Counted from the stretch's first letter, positions 1 through 10,447 are shown. The stretch is DNA of 64,000 nt from Asaia platycodi JCM 25414 (GCF_000614545.1 NZ_BAKW01000001.1:186001-250000); one strand, 5' to 3'. Program-made: numbers and translations. Notes: a model not told the origin generated them from the sequence alone.

Positions 1-1
1 T

Positions 2-976
2 GACGAGGAGACCGGTGGTCATCTTGGCCCAGGATGGCTGCTCGATCAGGGAATAACCCGCCCCGACTATGTTATCAGCGCAGGCTTCACCTACGATGTG
101 ATGATTGCTCATAATGGCAGCTTGCAGCTTGATGTAAGGCTCGCTGGCGTGGCAGCCCATTCGGCCTGGCCTGAAACCGGTCAGGATGCGATCGAAGCAT
201 GCACCCGGATCATGCAGGCCCTTTATCAATATCGAGACGGACTTTCCAACATTCGTTCCGATGTCGAAAAGATAGATACGCCCACTCTGGTAATTGGCGT
301 CATCTCTGGCGGGGTCGCAGCCAATATCGTGCCTGAAATGGCGCAGTTTCGTCTTGAGCGACGTATCCTCCCGGATGAAGATCCCGCCCTGGTCGAAGCC
401 GATCTCAGGACACTGATCCTGGACGCCGCAGGCGGAGTCCCCTGCCAGATCGAGCGCCATCTTCTGGCAGATCCACTCGTGCCGTCTGCTGGCCAGACCC
501 CTCTCGTTGAGGCGCTTCAGGACGCCGCTCAGAGTGTTCTGGGTGAACTGATACCGGCGTCCGGCATGCCTCTTTTTACGGATGCCCGCCTCTACGCCAA
601 AGCCGGCATTCCCACTGTCTTGTATGGCGCTGGCCCGAGAGATCCGCGTGATGCCAATGGTCACCGCGCCAATGAGCACGTGGTTCTTGATGACTTGCGC
701 CGCGCCACAGAGGTCGTCGCGTTGGCGCTGTCGCGTCTCCTTCAGCGAGACTTTTCCTCGCTTTCAAACGCGCCCCTGGGCGCGCGCCGATTTGGGGCAC
801 AGCCCCCGTATTCCTGGAAACCGATAATAGGCCGCGCATCTGCGGGATATGGAACCGACCATGAAGATCAGAAAGCTTGCGCTATACTCAACGATCCTGT
901 CGGTTGGCCTGTGGGGCAATCTGGCTCAGGCACAATCTTCCCCGGAGGTGAAGGCATCCGGCAAGGAGGTGCGTAA
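2..976 (+). CDS. M20-family amidohydrolase/peptidase, 5'-truncated
   Basis: The C-terminal two thirds of an M20/M40-type metal-dependent amidohydrolase (ArgE/DapE/HipO-like, cleaving acyl-amino acids or small peptides). The frame is open from the window edge and begins with DEETGG, the metal-binding acidic pair of the family. A dimerisation domain follows (SAWPETGQDAIEA near the start, then AANIVPEMAQFRLERR), and near residue 205 of the visible part comes GHRANEHV, carrying the C-terminal metal-ligand region. Family members end at about base 750. Here the frame runs on about 75 low-complexity residues and overlaps the next gene, so the true stop is uncertain. If one base is missing after about base 740, the frame would instead close at 864 in an ATGA overlap with the receptor start at 861. 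Substrate unknown. Confidence 0.8.
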   Translation, partial: DEETGGHLGPGWLLDQGITRPDYVISAGFTYDVMIAHNGSLQLDVRLAGVAAHSAWPETGQDAIEACTRIMQALYQYRDGLSNIRSDVEKIDTPTLVIGVISGGVAANIVPEMAQFRLERRILPDEDPALVEADLRTLILDAAGGVPCQIERHLLADPLVPSAGQTPLVEALQDAAQSVLGELIPASGMPLFTDARLYAKAGIPTVLYGAGPRDPRDANGHRANEHVVLDDLRRATEVVALALSRLLQRDFSSLSNAPLGARRFGAQPPYSWKPIIGRASAGYGTDHEDQKACAILNDPVGWPVGQSGSGTIFPGGEGIRQGGA

Positions 977-3432
977 GGAACCGTCTCATGCAACGAGCAA
1001 GAACGGTCATGGTGCAAAGGCAAGGAAAGCCGCTCAGATCCGCAAGCCAGTCAGTGGCGGTGAGGAAGCGCTGATCGTAACCGGCACGCATTCCACAAAT
1101 CGCAAGGCGCGACAAAGCACAAGCCTATTACCGTTCTATCTTCGGCGACGCTGCGTCGTTCGGGGATGCTCAATCTTGCTGACGCACTGACGCGCACCTA
1201 TCCGTCTATCAATATCAGCACGATGGGCAATGATGCTGGGGCATTGACATCATTTATCCGTATGCGTGGTCTCAACCCGAACGAGGTTCTGGTGCTGGTC
1301 GATGGCAAGCGTCGTCACACCACCGCCAATATCAATGCCGATGCCGGTCCGAACTTCGGTGCGACGCCTGTCGATCTTAACATGCTTCCTTCGAACATGA
1401 TCGATCATATCGAGATTCTCGAGGACGGCGCGGCGGCGATGTACGGGTCGGACGCCATTGCGGGTGTCGTGAATATCATTACCAAGAAGCAGGACCACGG
1501 CGCCTCCATGAGCGCACAGACGGGCGCGAATGCCTATAATGGTGACGGTTGGCAATATCAGTTGAATGCCGATGGCGGGACGAAGCTGGGCAAGGATGGG
1601 TTCCTGCATATCGGCGCGCAGATTTACCACACCGATCATTTCGTAACGAATACCGTTGATAACCGCCTTGCTGGCTACGTGCCTGCGGGCGCTGCAAATG
1701 AGCTCTATACCGGCTCGGTCAAAGTGCCGAAAAATTCGAACAAGATCATGAGTACACCCGAGGAGACACGCGAAAATCTCGGGATCAATTTTGGCAAGGA
1801 TATTACCGAAGATCTTTCTTTTTACGGACAGGTTACCTACGCGCATCGTCATGCCGAGGCCTATGAAAATTATCGCGTGCCGTCTGGTACCAGCGCGAGC
1901 AATCCGGTCGTGTTCCCCTACGGGTACTCCCCTCTTGAGACCATTGATGAGAATGATTACGCGGCTACGCTGGGACTGAAGGGTGGCCGTGTCTTCGGGT
2001 TTGACTGGGATCTGAGCACGACCTGGGGTGAGGATCTCGACAAGATCACGGTACAGAACACGACCAACCCCAATATGTATGCGGCGACAGGATACACGCC
2101 TACGACGGTGCGGGCTTCGAATTTTCGTATGGCGCAATGGACGAACAACCTGGATTTCAGGCGTAATTTCCGTATCGCGAATGCCGTACCTGTGACTGTG
2201 GCTTTCGGTGGCGAGCATCGTCTTGAGCAATATACCATTCTCGCTGGAGAGCCGGCTTCCTACGAATACGGGGGCACATCCGCGCTGGCCGGCCTGACTC
2301 CACAGGATGCCGGGAAATGGGACCGTGACATATGGGCAGGTTATCTGGACGGGGATTTCCATCCTCTGAAGAACTGGGATCTCGATTTCGCCGGCCGGTT
2401 CGAGCATTACACCGATGTCGGCAATACCGAGAATGGCAAGGTATCGACACGGTATGATTTCACGCGCCGTATTGGAGTACGCGCGACGATCAGCAACGGC
2501 TTCCGGGCGCCCACAATGGCGGAGCAGCACTATAGTGCGATCAATGTCGGTCCGACCTCGGTGCTTGGCTTGCTGCCTGTCTCTTCGGAAGCCGCACGCG
2601 CCACGGGGGCGTCGCCGCTGAAGCCAGAACGCTCGACCAGTGCCAGCGGGGGCATTGTTCTGGAGCCGATCGACGGGTTTCATATCGAAACCGACGTGTA
2701 TCAGATCAATATCCGTGATCGCGTCGTACAAGGCGGCAACGTGACGGGCCCAACCGCTATCGCAGCCCTTTCCAGCCTGGGCGTTTCATTGCCTGCCTTG
2801 ACCCAGCTTTCCGAAAATGCAGTCCAGACCTACTACTTTACCAACGGGGCCAGCACCCGGACACAGGGGTTGGATATCAAGGCAGACTACATGGTGCGCA
2901 TGCACCGATACGGCAATGTTACACTGTCTATGGCACTCGACCTCAACAGAACACGGCTCACGCATAATGGGATGTCATCGAGCGGATCTCCCCTCCTAAA
3001 TGCGCAAAATATTGCCTATCTCACGACTGGTTTTCCACGCAGTAAGATCATCCTGAATGCCTACTGGACCCTAGGGAACTGGGACGTGAATTTGAGGCAG
3101 ACCCGGTACGGTGAGACTGTCGGTATGATGACGTATCAGGACTGGACCCCAACCGCTGCGATCTGTCCGATCGACGGCAAGCAGTTACAGCAATCCAGCA
3201 CATGCTTCGCCCAATTCAAAAATACGCCACGCTGGCTCACCGACCTTGAAGTTGGTTACCGGATTTCACCACGCTGGCACATTGCGGTCGGGGCCAATAA
3301 CATCTTCAATATTCGTCCCAGAAAACTGCCTGCGGAGCTCAATCAGCTGGGTGGCAATCCTTATGATACGTTCTCCTCCAAGTGCCGATGACCGGCGGGT
3401 ACTACTATGGAAGGGTCAATCTCACGCTTTAA
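861..3432 (+). CDS. TonB-dependent outer-membrane receptor, two frame breaks
   Basis: Outer-membrane TonB-dependent receptor. From 861 there is a signal peptide (MKIRKLALYSTIL to AQA), then a plug domain (VLVDGKRRHTTANINADAG; IEILEDGAAAMYGSDAIAGV) and a beta-barrel. The frame breaks twice. At 1124 a missing C restores the join STS-PITVLSSATLRRSG; near 3382 a missing G restores SSKVPMTGGYYYGRVN and the usual terminal aromatic strand, with the stop at 3430-3432. Both read as ccc to cc and gg to g losses, so sequencing error is more likely than decay. The ligand is unknown. The start at 861 is chosen because the signal peptide begins there; 849 is an alternative. It lies directly after the M20 gene. 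Confidence 0.85.
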
Positions 3433-3777
3433 GAGTTTTTAAGGCAGTTATTGGAGGCCTGCTCCTAATTTTTTATGTAAATGCCACAGCAAGCTGGACA
3501 GGCTTCCGGACACGTTCAATAGAGAAAGCGCTACTTATTCGGAGTGATGGAAATAGAGCTCGATCATATCATCCGAATACTGCGGTTGCGCGGGACATAG
3601 GGATTGTTTGGAACATGTACCCCGATTATCGGCAGCGTAGTTTGGGAGTTCAATTGCAGCCCATCATTGTATGAGGCCCATTAAAGGCGAGGGGCGGAAA
3701 CATATTCGTCTCTCGCCTCTGTAGGCTAATTTGTTCTCAATGGAGCGCGCATGAAGACCACAATCACTTGACCCACA
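3433..3777. other. non-coding gap at the left edge of the mobile region
   Basis: I see no supported gene on either strand between the receptor stop and the relaxase stop. This is where the left boundary of the mobile region should lie, but I found no copy of the tRNA-Leu 3' end here. Confidence 0.5.
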
Positions 3778-5755
3778 TCATGTGCGTAGATTTGGCTCTT
3801 CCATTAGCGGGGGGGCATCAGATTTCATCACTGATGGGGAAGTCAGGGCCTCGGCGACTGGGAAAGCTTTCTCACTTTTTATCTCCTCTGCCAGTCGTTC
3901 TGCCTCAGCCTCGTCCAACTTCCTAAAAGCGACCCGCGTCACGTATTTGGCTTTTTCAAGATTGCCGGTCAGCTTGCATTTCATGATCTCTGCCTGTGTC
4001 TCACGAGGCAGTTTTGCTGGCGGCATCCAGATGGCCTTCAGCAGGTCCAGATCTCTCCTGGCCCTATCGCACTGGACGACATGGCGTGCTTTCCATGCGG
4101 TGATCTCCTCCTGCCTTCGCCTGTCGGCCTCGCGGCAGAGCCTGACAAGCCATTCCCTGCATGTATCCCGCCTGACGATCTGCTGAAGCAGCTCATGGTT
4201 CTCTCTCCGTAGCTGCGTATTGGCTTCCTCGCGTTCCGTCGGCACGGGCAGACAAAGCGGCTCGGGCGGTGCTGCACGTAAACCCAAATGCCAGAACACG
4301 GTCTCCAGAAGATAGCGCAGGATCTCGGCCAGCGTTTTTGTGAGCCGCTCTATTTCTTCGTCGAGATGGGAGAGGCGTTTCTTCTTCGAGAGAACGAATA
4401 CCCTGTCACGCAAGGCATCATGCTCCCGCCGTGTTTCCTGCAACTGTTTTCCGGTCTGCCAGAGCTGCCTGCGTGCGTCCTCTATACATGCAAGCGTGGC
4501 GGCACTTTGTTCAGCGACAGAGCGCCGCGGGCCATACGCCAGAGGCGGTTTTGCATTCAGTACCGTGCGGCACGCCCTAGCTTCACATTTCCACTGCCGG
4601 ATGTAGTGAGCAAAGTTCGGTGGCAGTGCATCGATACGATCCAGCGAGAGGATCCTCGGCTGTTTGGACGAGGGATGTGACGGCCTTGCTTTCGCAGCTG
4701 CTCTCGCAAATGCTTCAGGGTCACGCCTGAGTTCCGCAAGGGGCGGCAGAAGCAGACCACTCTCCTCTCCATGGCGCACCATCGCAGCCATCTCCAGAGG
4801 GGCACGCTCCAGGAGCGGTTTGACTGCTGCCCTGATATCACCGCGCTTTGGCCTTGCGGCTTCCTCTACGAGGAGTTGGCGGAAATCCTTCATGCGCGTT
4901 TTCGTCAGGCGCGTGAAAGACCCGATCAGAACACCATCAGTCGTCTCGATTATATGCGCGTCCTTGCGGGTATCCTGCCGGTCTCCAGCACGCATAACCC
5001 AGCCCCTTGTTTTCAGCAGGGCGCGAAAACGATGCAGCTGATTATCCGACTGCGCCCACAGGGAAGCGATGACCTTCTTTGCTTCAGCAAGATCCAGCCC
5101 CTGTCGTTCGGCCATACGAGTGATTGCGAGGTGTAGGCTGCACGTGGAAGGAGCCGTAAAGCGGGATCTGCTTTGGTCAGAGAGGACGGTGTGTCGCGAG
5201 ATGCTGAGGTAGGGGCGGTGAAGTTTGCAGTCTCGGCTGCTGGCCCCTGCAGGATCGCCTCAACGCGCTCCGCCTCTGCCGTCTTTCCTTCATGACGGAG
5301 GGCTTTGACAATGGCCCGGTCATGCCGACCCGGCACCAGCTGATGCCCCAGACGCAGTTCCTCGAGGCGGGCGCATTTCTCAAGACGCTGCCATGAGAAG
5401 CGCGAGCTCAGCACATGGTCGTCCTGCCATTCGGGCAGGAGCAGATGGCCATGGGTGCTGCCATCCTTCTGATGCACGACCAGCGTCATGCGTTCCTTAT
5501 CCGCCTGCAGCTCATCGCATAGCCTGGCTGCAAAAGAGGCGAGGGCCGCGTCACTCATGGGCTCGTAAGGGTTGAAGGCGATATGACGCAGGCCATAGCG
5601 TATGCCCTCGCGTCTTGCTTCCTTCATCCAGTCCGCAAGGCACCAGTCACTGCCACACAGAACACGTATGGCTTCGTTCCTTGCGCCTTGTAGCACGTGC
5701 CGGGAAACGGCTGATGGCCGCTGCTGGTCCGGATGCGGGTTTCCTGCACAATCAT
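3778..5755 (-). CDS. relaxase / mobilization nuclease, two frame breaks
   Basis: Plasmid-type relaxase that would nick an origin of transfer and lead the strand into a recipient. It is read from ATG 5755 (MIVQETRIRTSSGHQPF) through three frames joined by apparent one-base losses near 5690 and 5110. The middle segment has the typical YGLRHIAFNPYEPM block and VVHQKDGSTHGHLLLP, the histidine-containing metal-binding motif. The C-terminal part (from 5115) has the ETTDGVLIGSFTRL type block followed by a long charged, probably coiled-coil tail (about 230-440 of that segment). Total about 658 residues. It lies 27 bases downstream of mobC in the same direction. Some annotation pipelines would call two genes here; the frame offsets favour one. 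Family class (MobP- or MobQ-like) was not resolved. Confidence 0.65.
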
Positions 5756-5782
5756 GCGTTCCCCTCCGGACTACGAGGAGGC

Positions 5783-6280
5783 TTAGTGCAATGTTTCGGA
5801 GGCGGTCTCTATAAGTCCTGATGCCTCCGCTTCGACCTCTATCCCTGTCACTGGTTCGACCATCTTCCGCGGTCTGGACATCCTCCTTGTCCTCGTCACC
5901 CGCAGGGATTTGAGCAGGACATCGACGCGGTCCTTTGTCTTTTCCAGCGCATCCAGAACATCTCCCGCCCGGACAGCGTCGCCGCAATGGGCAGAGTGAG
6001 CCAGCTGGTTGAGGTTGTTACCAATGTGCCCGAGCTCGCCCCGCAGCTTGCGCAATGAGACGCCCACAGCCCGCCCGTCATGACCGGTCAGGGCGGCCTC
6101 TTTCAGCAGGGATCGTACCCAATGAGCGGTGGTCTCATGGCCTAGAAGACGCGCTGTACCGGCCCACGCAGCGATCTCGTCAGGCGAGGCACGAACCGAC
6201 AGGCGAGAGGAGCGGGCAGGGCGGGGCAGGCTGGGGACGGGAGGCGTCACGGGCACAGGAACATGCGGCGAAGCAGACAT
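5783..6280 (-). CDS. mobC: MobC-like relaxosome accessory protein
   Basis: 165-residue protein. It has a Pro-rich N-terminus, a ribbon-helix-helix-like section (RLSVRASPDEIAAWAG, about residues 28-43) and then the MobC signature LRKLRGELGHIGNNLNQLAH (about 81-100). MobC proteins bind oriT DNA and help the relaxase open the strands. It lies immediately upstream of the relaxase on the same strand, 27 bases apart, which supports the assignment. The origin of transfer is expected in the 6281-6374 region upstream, but I could not identify a nic site by eye. Confidence 0.75.
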   Translation of the reverse strand: MSASPHVPVPVTPPVPSLPRPARSSRLSVRASPDEIAAWAGTARLLGHETTAHWVRSLLKEAALTGHDGRAVGVSLRKLRGELGHIGNNLNQLAHSAHCGDAVRAGDVLDALEKTKDRVDVLLKSLRVTRTRRMSRPRKMVEPVTGIEVEAEASGLIETASETLH

Positions 6281-6374
6281 GGGATGCGCTTTCCATCAAG
6301 GGGGTCAACGGGGGCGACAGCCCCCTTGCCAGCTGCTTCGTGCACCCAACGGGTAGCCACGAAGCACTGCTGGC

Positions 6375-6866
6375 TCAGGGGAGCCAACCCACGACCTTAT
6401 GATAGAACAAGACAGGAACGAATGCCGGGAAGAGCAGGCGGCCTCTGACAAACCCCATGCAGAATGAGAGGATTTTCCTGCGTTCCGTCCGGCGGAAATC
6501 CGCTCTCTTGCGGGCTGTCCCCTCCGGTCTCCCGGAGGGCTTTCCTTCAGCTTGGCTCGGTCTTCTGTGACGCGGGTTCACCTGCATCGGCACAGGCGCC
6601 GGCGTTGGCCTCGGCGGCAGTCTTCGGCTCCTCGACAGCTTCAGCCTCACACCGGGTCCGAACTGCGCATCCGCCGGGATGAACACTGCCCCGCAGGCTT
6701 CCAGCGTTTCACGCATGGCACGCAGGGTGCGGATATGGGGTGTGCGGGCATTCGTCTCGAAATCGGCCACCGTGCGATGCGCCATCTCGGCCATTCTGGC
6801 CAGGTCACGCTGCGAGAGCCCCAACATGGCGCGGGCGGCACGGCATTGCGAAGCAACAAGTGTCAT
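6375..6866 (-). CDS. XRE-family transcriptional regulator
   Basis: About 163 residues from ATG 6866, chosen because ggag lies just upstream and the helix-turn-helix begins at once. The Cro/CI-type HTH is GLSQRDLARMAEMAHRTVAD (about residues 16-35), followed by FETNARTPHIRTLRAMRETL, a standard XRE layout. The C-terminal half is basic and Pro-rich with no recognised domain. It is the first gene of a leftward set with mobC and the relaxase and is transcribed away from the serine recombinase at 7181. The GGAGTCCA repeats in the shared 314-base intergenic region are candidate operators for it. Confidence 0.75.
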   Translation of the reverse strand: MTLVASQCRAARAMLGLSQRDLARMAEMAHRTVADFETNARTPHIRTLRAMRETLEACGAVFIPADAQFGPGVRLKLSRSRRLPPRPTPAPVPMQVNPRHRRPSQAEGKPSGRPEGTARKRADFRRTERRKILSFCMGFVRGRLLFPAFVPVLFYHKVVGWLP

Positions 6867-7072
6867 GGAGGGCTCCGTAAAGGTAAGGGCAGGGGATGGA
6901 AGAGATGAGCGAGAGGAAGAGAGACAGGCGATAGGGGACTGGGACAGAAAGCAGGGCAGGAAGATAGATGCCGACACTGCCTCATATGCGTCGCTTTCGG
7001 AAGACGCTCGGACGGTTTTCTGAAAAAAGGCAGGGGGTTTTCGCGTGGTTTAGTGTGCTTAGTATGAAATAA

Positions 7073-7125
7073 GGAGTCCATATAAGTCTGTTGGGAGTCC
7101 AAATATGATTTGGAGTCCAAATACG
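7073..7125 (+). repeat. three direct repeats GGAGTCCAWATAHG
   Basis: Three 14-base copies start at 7073 (GGAGTCCATATAAG), 7094 (GGAGTCCAAATATG) and 7112 (GGAGTCCAAATACG), spaced 21 and 18 bases apart. The last copy is centred on the odd palindrome TTGGAGTCCAA. They occupy the divergent intergenic region between the XRE gene and the serine recombinase. They could be operators, iterons or a resolution site; the sequence alone does not decide. The rest of the 6867-7180 gap shows nothing else. Confidence 0.6.
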
Positions 7126-7180
7126 TTGACCATGGCCTAGGAACGCCGCTATCTGTCGTCTCGAGAAGGAGAACGCAGTC

Positions 7181-7780
7181 ATGGCGCGCTATGGATATGC
7201 CCGTGTGTCGACCGATATGCAGAGTGTCGATGCCCAGCTTCCCGCCCTCGAAGCCGAGAAGCTGGACATGATTTTCGTCGAGACCGTGTCAGGTGCCGTG
7301 CCTGCCAGGGAGCGTCCCATCCTTGCCTCGCTGCTGGACCGGCTCCAGCCTGACGACAGTCTTGTGGTGGTGCGTCTCGACAGGCTCGGGCGCGATGCAA
7401 TCGATATGCTGCAGCTCGTCTCCGCGCTGGATGAGCGCAATGTCAGAGTGCGTATTCTCTCGCTGGGTATCGAAACAGGCACGGCCAATGGGCGCCTGTT
7501 CCTCACTATCCTGATGGCCATTGCGGAATTCGAGCGCGAGCTTATCCGGGAGAGAACCCGTGCAGGGATTGCGGCAGCGCGGGCAGCGGGGCGTCGTATC
7601 GGACGGCCCCGCGCGCTGACACCGGCGCAGACCCGGCATGTCAGGGCATTGGCGGCACAGGGACTTTCCATTCGGGACATCGCGTCCGTCATGAATGTTG
7701 GGCGCGCTACCGTGCATCGAGCGCTGCAGGGCGAGGTTGGACCGCAGCGGGCCGGGCCATCCTCCAGCGCCGCAGCCTGA
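7181..7780 (+). CDS. serine recombinase (resolvase/invertase family)
   Basis: 199-residue small serine recombinase that cuts and rejoins DNA at paired sites through a 5'-phosphoserine link. The catalytic Ser10 lies in YARVSTD. The catalytic arginine block is VVVRLDRLGRD (about 65-75), the E-helix region is GRLFLTILMAIAEFERELIRERT, and a C-terminal Hin-type helix-turn-helix is LSIRDIASVMNVGRATVHRAL (about 163-183). Length is normal for the Tn3/Hin group. ATG 7181 follows gagaaggagaacgcagtc, a good ribosome-binding site. A related gene at 9842 lies on the other side of the 7805-9566 cassette, in the same orientation. Role (resolution of the element, inversion or plasmid-dimer resolution) unknown. 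Confidence 0.9.
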   Translation: MARYGYARVSTDMQSVDAQLPALEAEKLDMIFVETVSGAVPARERPILASLLDRLQPDDSLVVVRLDRLGRDAIDMLQLVSALDERNVRVRILSLGIETGTANGRLFLTILMAIAEFERELIRERTRAGIAAARAAGRRIGRPRALTPAQTRHVRALAAQGLSIRDIASVMNVGRATVHRALQGEVGPQRAGPSSSAAA

Positions 7781-7804
7781 GCCTGACGCCGGAGGGGCGT
7801 TGCT

Positions 7805-8710
7805 TCAGTGACGGGGCCTTTGCACCAGCGTGAGACCTGCCAGACCGCAGGCGGCGACAAGTGCAAACCAGTAGCCGCTATTCCATGAGGTGGCATCAAT
7901 CAGCGCGGTCGCCTGTTTCTGTACCATGGCCTGCAAATCATGCTGCATGGCGGCATTACCGCCAAAAGCGCCAAGAAGCTGACCCGTGCTCTGGGCTGCC
8001 TCGGCTGCGAGGTGATGCAGCCTCGCATGCACGACCAGAGGCAGGGCGAGCAGCATGAGCAGCGGCAGGGTATTGAGCAGACGCGCCCGGGCAAAACCGA
8101 GCCATGGTGTCATCCAGGGCAGGAGCGTGATGGCGCAGCCGAGCAGACGCCAGAAGCCGAATGTCACAGTGATGTCCGCGCCACCCGTCTGAACACCGAG
8201 CAGCTGGTTCAGCGTGTAATCGAGCCTCATGCCCAGCATCGTGTTGCCTGCATCGAGCGTCCATCCCGGCAGAGCGTAGAACCCAAGCAGCAAGGCACCT
8301 GACATGACCATGCCGGGCAGGGTCATGCGGTCTTTCTGTTGCCGCAGATAAGGGAGCATCACGGCCCCCAGTGAGCCACCATTGCTGCGCAGGGTCTGAC
8401 CGAATGCGCTCAGTGTCTCATTGGCCAGGACATCGCGCCCCAGAACATGGATGGACGCGATGCGTCCTTCCGGTGTCAGGGTAAAGCTGACTTTCTGGTT
8501 CAGGGCCGGGGCTGCTGGTCCCTGCCAGATACCGGAGAGCATGAACTCGTGTTGTTTCCCATCGGACACGAGAAGGCCTGGCTGGGCGTCGGGAATGCGG
8601 ATGATTGTGCCGCGATTGGCAGCGTCCGGCCTTGCATCAGCGGATGCATGGGCTGCGGAGCTGGCGTCATGGGTATTGCCAGCGTTGGGCAGGGACGAGG
8701 AATGGTTCAT
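7805..8710 (-). CDS. membrane protein with N-terminal OB-like segment, unknown function
   Basis: About 301 residues from ATG 8710, just 10 bases after the stop of the upstream gene. I do not recognise the family. The N-terminal 40 residues are Ala/Ser-rich. A soluble beta-rich segment follows that resembles a small OB/cold-shock-like fold (RGTIIRIPDAQPGLLVSD; VSFTLTPEGRIASIHVLG). The rest contains about four hydrophobic segments (MVMSGALLLGFYALPG, FGFWRLLGCAITLLPW, LLNTLPLLMLLALPLVV, YWFALVAACGLAGLTLV). It is probably co-transcribed with the secreted protein at 8721-9566. The pair sits between two serine recombinases, so it may be cargo of the mobile element acting at the envelope. Confidence 0.6.
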   Translation of the reverse strand: MNHSSSLPNAGNTHDASSAAHASADARPDAANRGTIIRIPDAQPGLLVSDGKQHEFMLSGIWQGPAAPALNQKVSFTLTPEGRIASIHVLGRDVLANETLSAFGQTLRSNGGSLGAVMLPYLRQQKDRMTLPGMVMSGALLLGFYALPGWTLDAGNTMLGMRLDYTLNQLLGVQTGGADITVTFGFWRLLGCAITLLPWMTPWLGFARARLLNTLPLLMLLALPLVVHARLHHLAAEAAQSTGQLLGAFGGNAAMQHDLQAMVQKQATALIDATSWNSGYWFALVAACGLAGLTLVQRPRH

Positions 8711-8720
8711 CGGTCTGTCC

Positions 8721-9566
8721 TCACAGGGCGGGCTTGGCGGTGGCATGCGCGAGTTTGGCCTCGATGGCCGCATTGAGCTGCCGGATGATCTCGGCTGTGA
8801 TGGCCTGTTCGGCACCGATATCCTCGTTCGTGATACTCAGGCTGCGCACGGCGGACGGGTTTTGCGGGACGATGCTGACATCGATGCGCAGCCAGGCCTG
8901 GGTGGTGGCAGCGCGCGGGTCTGACGAAGGCGAAGGATCAATTCCGGTGCCATCCGCTTTCTCAATGACGCTGCCGTTTTTGAAAGCGTAGAGCGCGGTC
9001 GCAGCACTCCCACCCGATAGCGGCGGCAGATGCGCCGTGTAATGCGCGGTGAGTTCGACCTTGAGGGCATCGTATCCGGGCGCATTGAGGGGCGGGTAGG
9101 AGACACTGCGCTCGATGCGGGTCACCACGCCGCCCATGACCGGTGGGGCGAGGGTGACATCGATCCTGTCGTTCTCGCGCTGGCAGGCCAGCGATGCCGG
9201 GTAGGGCTGGCTCTCGATATCCACCCCCTTATGCGATGTCCGTAGCGTCTCGGTCCGGATGCTTGGTTCTGTCTGGCAGTACTGGCGCAGGATGTTGGTG
9301 GCTTCCGGGGCGGACATGCCAAGCGAGAGACCAAGTATGGAGGCCTGACCAATCGCATTGCCCATTCTGGAATAGGTGAGCTTCTGCGTCAGTGCGACGC
9401 CGCCATTATCCTGTTTCGGAGGAGACGCCGGGGGTTCCGTGACGTGCCCCTGACCAAGCGCATTCGCTGCATTGACCATGTTGCGGCGGAAAGCCTCCAT
9501 ATCCTGAGCCTGAGCGAGCGGCGCTGAAGCCGCAGACAGCAAGAGGCAGGCGATGACGCGTTTCAT
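8721..9566 (-). CDS. secreted periplasmic protein, unknown function
   Basis: 281 residues with a clear signal peptide (MKRVIACLLLSAASAPLAQAQ). The mature part has no family that I recognise. It carries two cysteines (RQYCQTEPS and ASLACQREND) that could form a periplasmic disulphide, and an acidic/alanine-rich C-terminal helix. It is first gene of a leftward two-gene unit with the membrane protein 10 bases downstream. A role together at the envelope is an inference from that spacing only. Confidence 0.6.
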   Translation of the reverse strand: MKRVIACLLLSAASAPLAQAQDMEAFRRNMVNAANALGQGHVTEPPASPPKQDNGGVALTQKLTYSRMGNAIGQASILGLSLGMSAPEATNILRQYCQTEPSIRTETLRTSHKGVDIESQPYPASLACQRENDRIDVTLAPPVMGGVVTRIERSVSYPPLNAPGYDALKVELTAHYTAHLPPLSGGSAATALYAFKNGSVIEKADGTGIDPSPSSDPRAATTQAWLRIDVSIVPQNPSAVRSLSITNEDIGAEQAITAEIIRQLNAAIEAKLAHATAKPAL

Positions 9567-9841
9567 GGTTTCCCCCGGAGTGATGTGACGCAGGCCATCA
9601 CAGGGCCGGGACAGGTGTCAGTCTGAACCGCCCAGGAAGTCATGACAGGGCAATAATGGGGTTAGGGGTGAGCGGGAGCTCGACCTTGCAAAACCCTTGC
9701 CGTGACTGACTTTCTGGCGGCTCGACGGTGTCCTGTCCGGTTGTGATGACCGGTTCACAATCCGTCGGTTTCGGGACGGCACGGCATCGGGTCGGGAGTC
9801 CTGTCTCCAAACCGTGTTCCGAAACAGCCGAGGGGGTTTTC

Positions 9842-10447
9842 ATGACACGGTATGGCTATGCACGCGTCTCAACCGATGATCAGACGCATGATCCGCAGCT
9901 GGTGGCACTTGAGCGGGAAGGGGTGCGGGAGATCGTACTCGATACGGTTTCCGGCGGGGTTCCGGCTGCGTCACGACCGGGTCTGTCCGGACTGCTGGCG
10001 AAATTGCAGCCGGGCGACAGTCTCGTTGCAGCGCGTCTCGACCGGCTGGGGCGCACCATGCTCGACGTCATGGGGCTGGTGGGCAGTCTCGTGGAACGTC
10101 AGGTGCGCGTGAGGCTTCTCGATGTCGGGATCGAGACCGGCACAGCAAACGGGCAGCTATTCCTGACCATCCTCGCCGGGTTTGCCGAGTTCGAGCGAGA
10201 GATTATCCGTGAGCGAACGCGAGCCGGGCTCGAGGCAGCACGGCGTAGCGGGTCACGGCTGGGGCGGCCTGGGCGCCTGACCGACAGGCAGCGCAGGCAT
10301 GTGGTCGAACTGCACAAGGCAGGAAAATCTTTGCACGAAATTGCGCAGATCATGGGTGTCTCGAAAACCACGATCTGGCGCGCGGTTTCCAGCGGGAGAG
10401 AGCGTTCCGGAAACGAAGGTTCCGGGACGGATGACCGGGCCGCCTAG
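9842..10447 (+). CDS. serine recombinase (resolvase/invertase family), second copy
   Basis: About 201 residues from ATG 9842, after gccgagggggttttc. It is clearly paralogous to the recombinase at 7181: the same YARVSTD catalytic serine (Ser10), ARLDRLGRTMLD, GIETGTANGQLFLTIL and FEREIIRERTRAG, plus a C-terminal HTH (LHEIAQIMGVSKTTIWRAV). The 11-mer ATGACCGGTTC occurs at 9746-9756 upstream and again at 10474-10484 just after the gene, so it may be part of its recombination site or operator. An open frame extends upstream to 9728, but the N-terminus conserved with the paralogue starts at 9842. Confidence 0.88.
   Translation: MTRYGYARVSTDDQTHDPQLVALEREGVREIVLDTVSGGVPAASRPGLSGLLAKLQPGDSLVAARLDRLGRTMLDVMGLVGSLVERQVRVRLLDVGIETGTANGQLFLTILAGFAEFEREIIRERTRAGLEAARRSGSRLGRPGRLTDRQRRHVVELHKAGKSLHEIAQIMGVSKTTIWRAVSSGRERSGNEGSGTDDRAA

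Noticed and set aside
1250-2731. 493-codon open frame on the minus strand opposite the TonB receptor
   Set aside because: It is the mirror of a real, motif-bearing GC-rich gene; no signal, motif or ribosome-binding site of its own.
861-3432. Calling the TonB receptor and other split genes pseudogenes
   Set aside because: All breaks are missing bases with motifs intact on both sides, which fits sequencing error better than decay.
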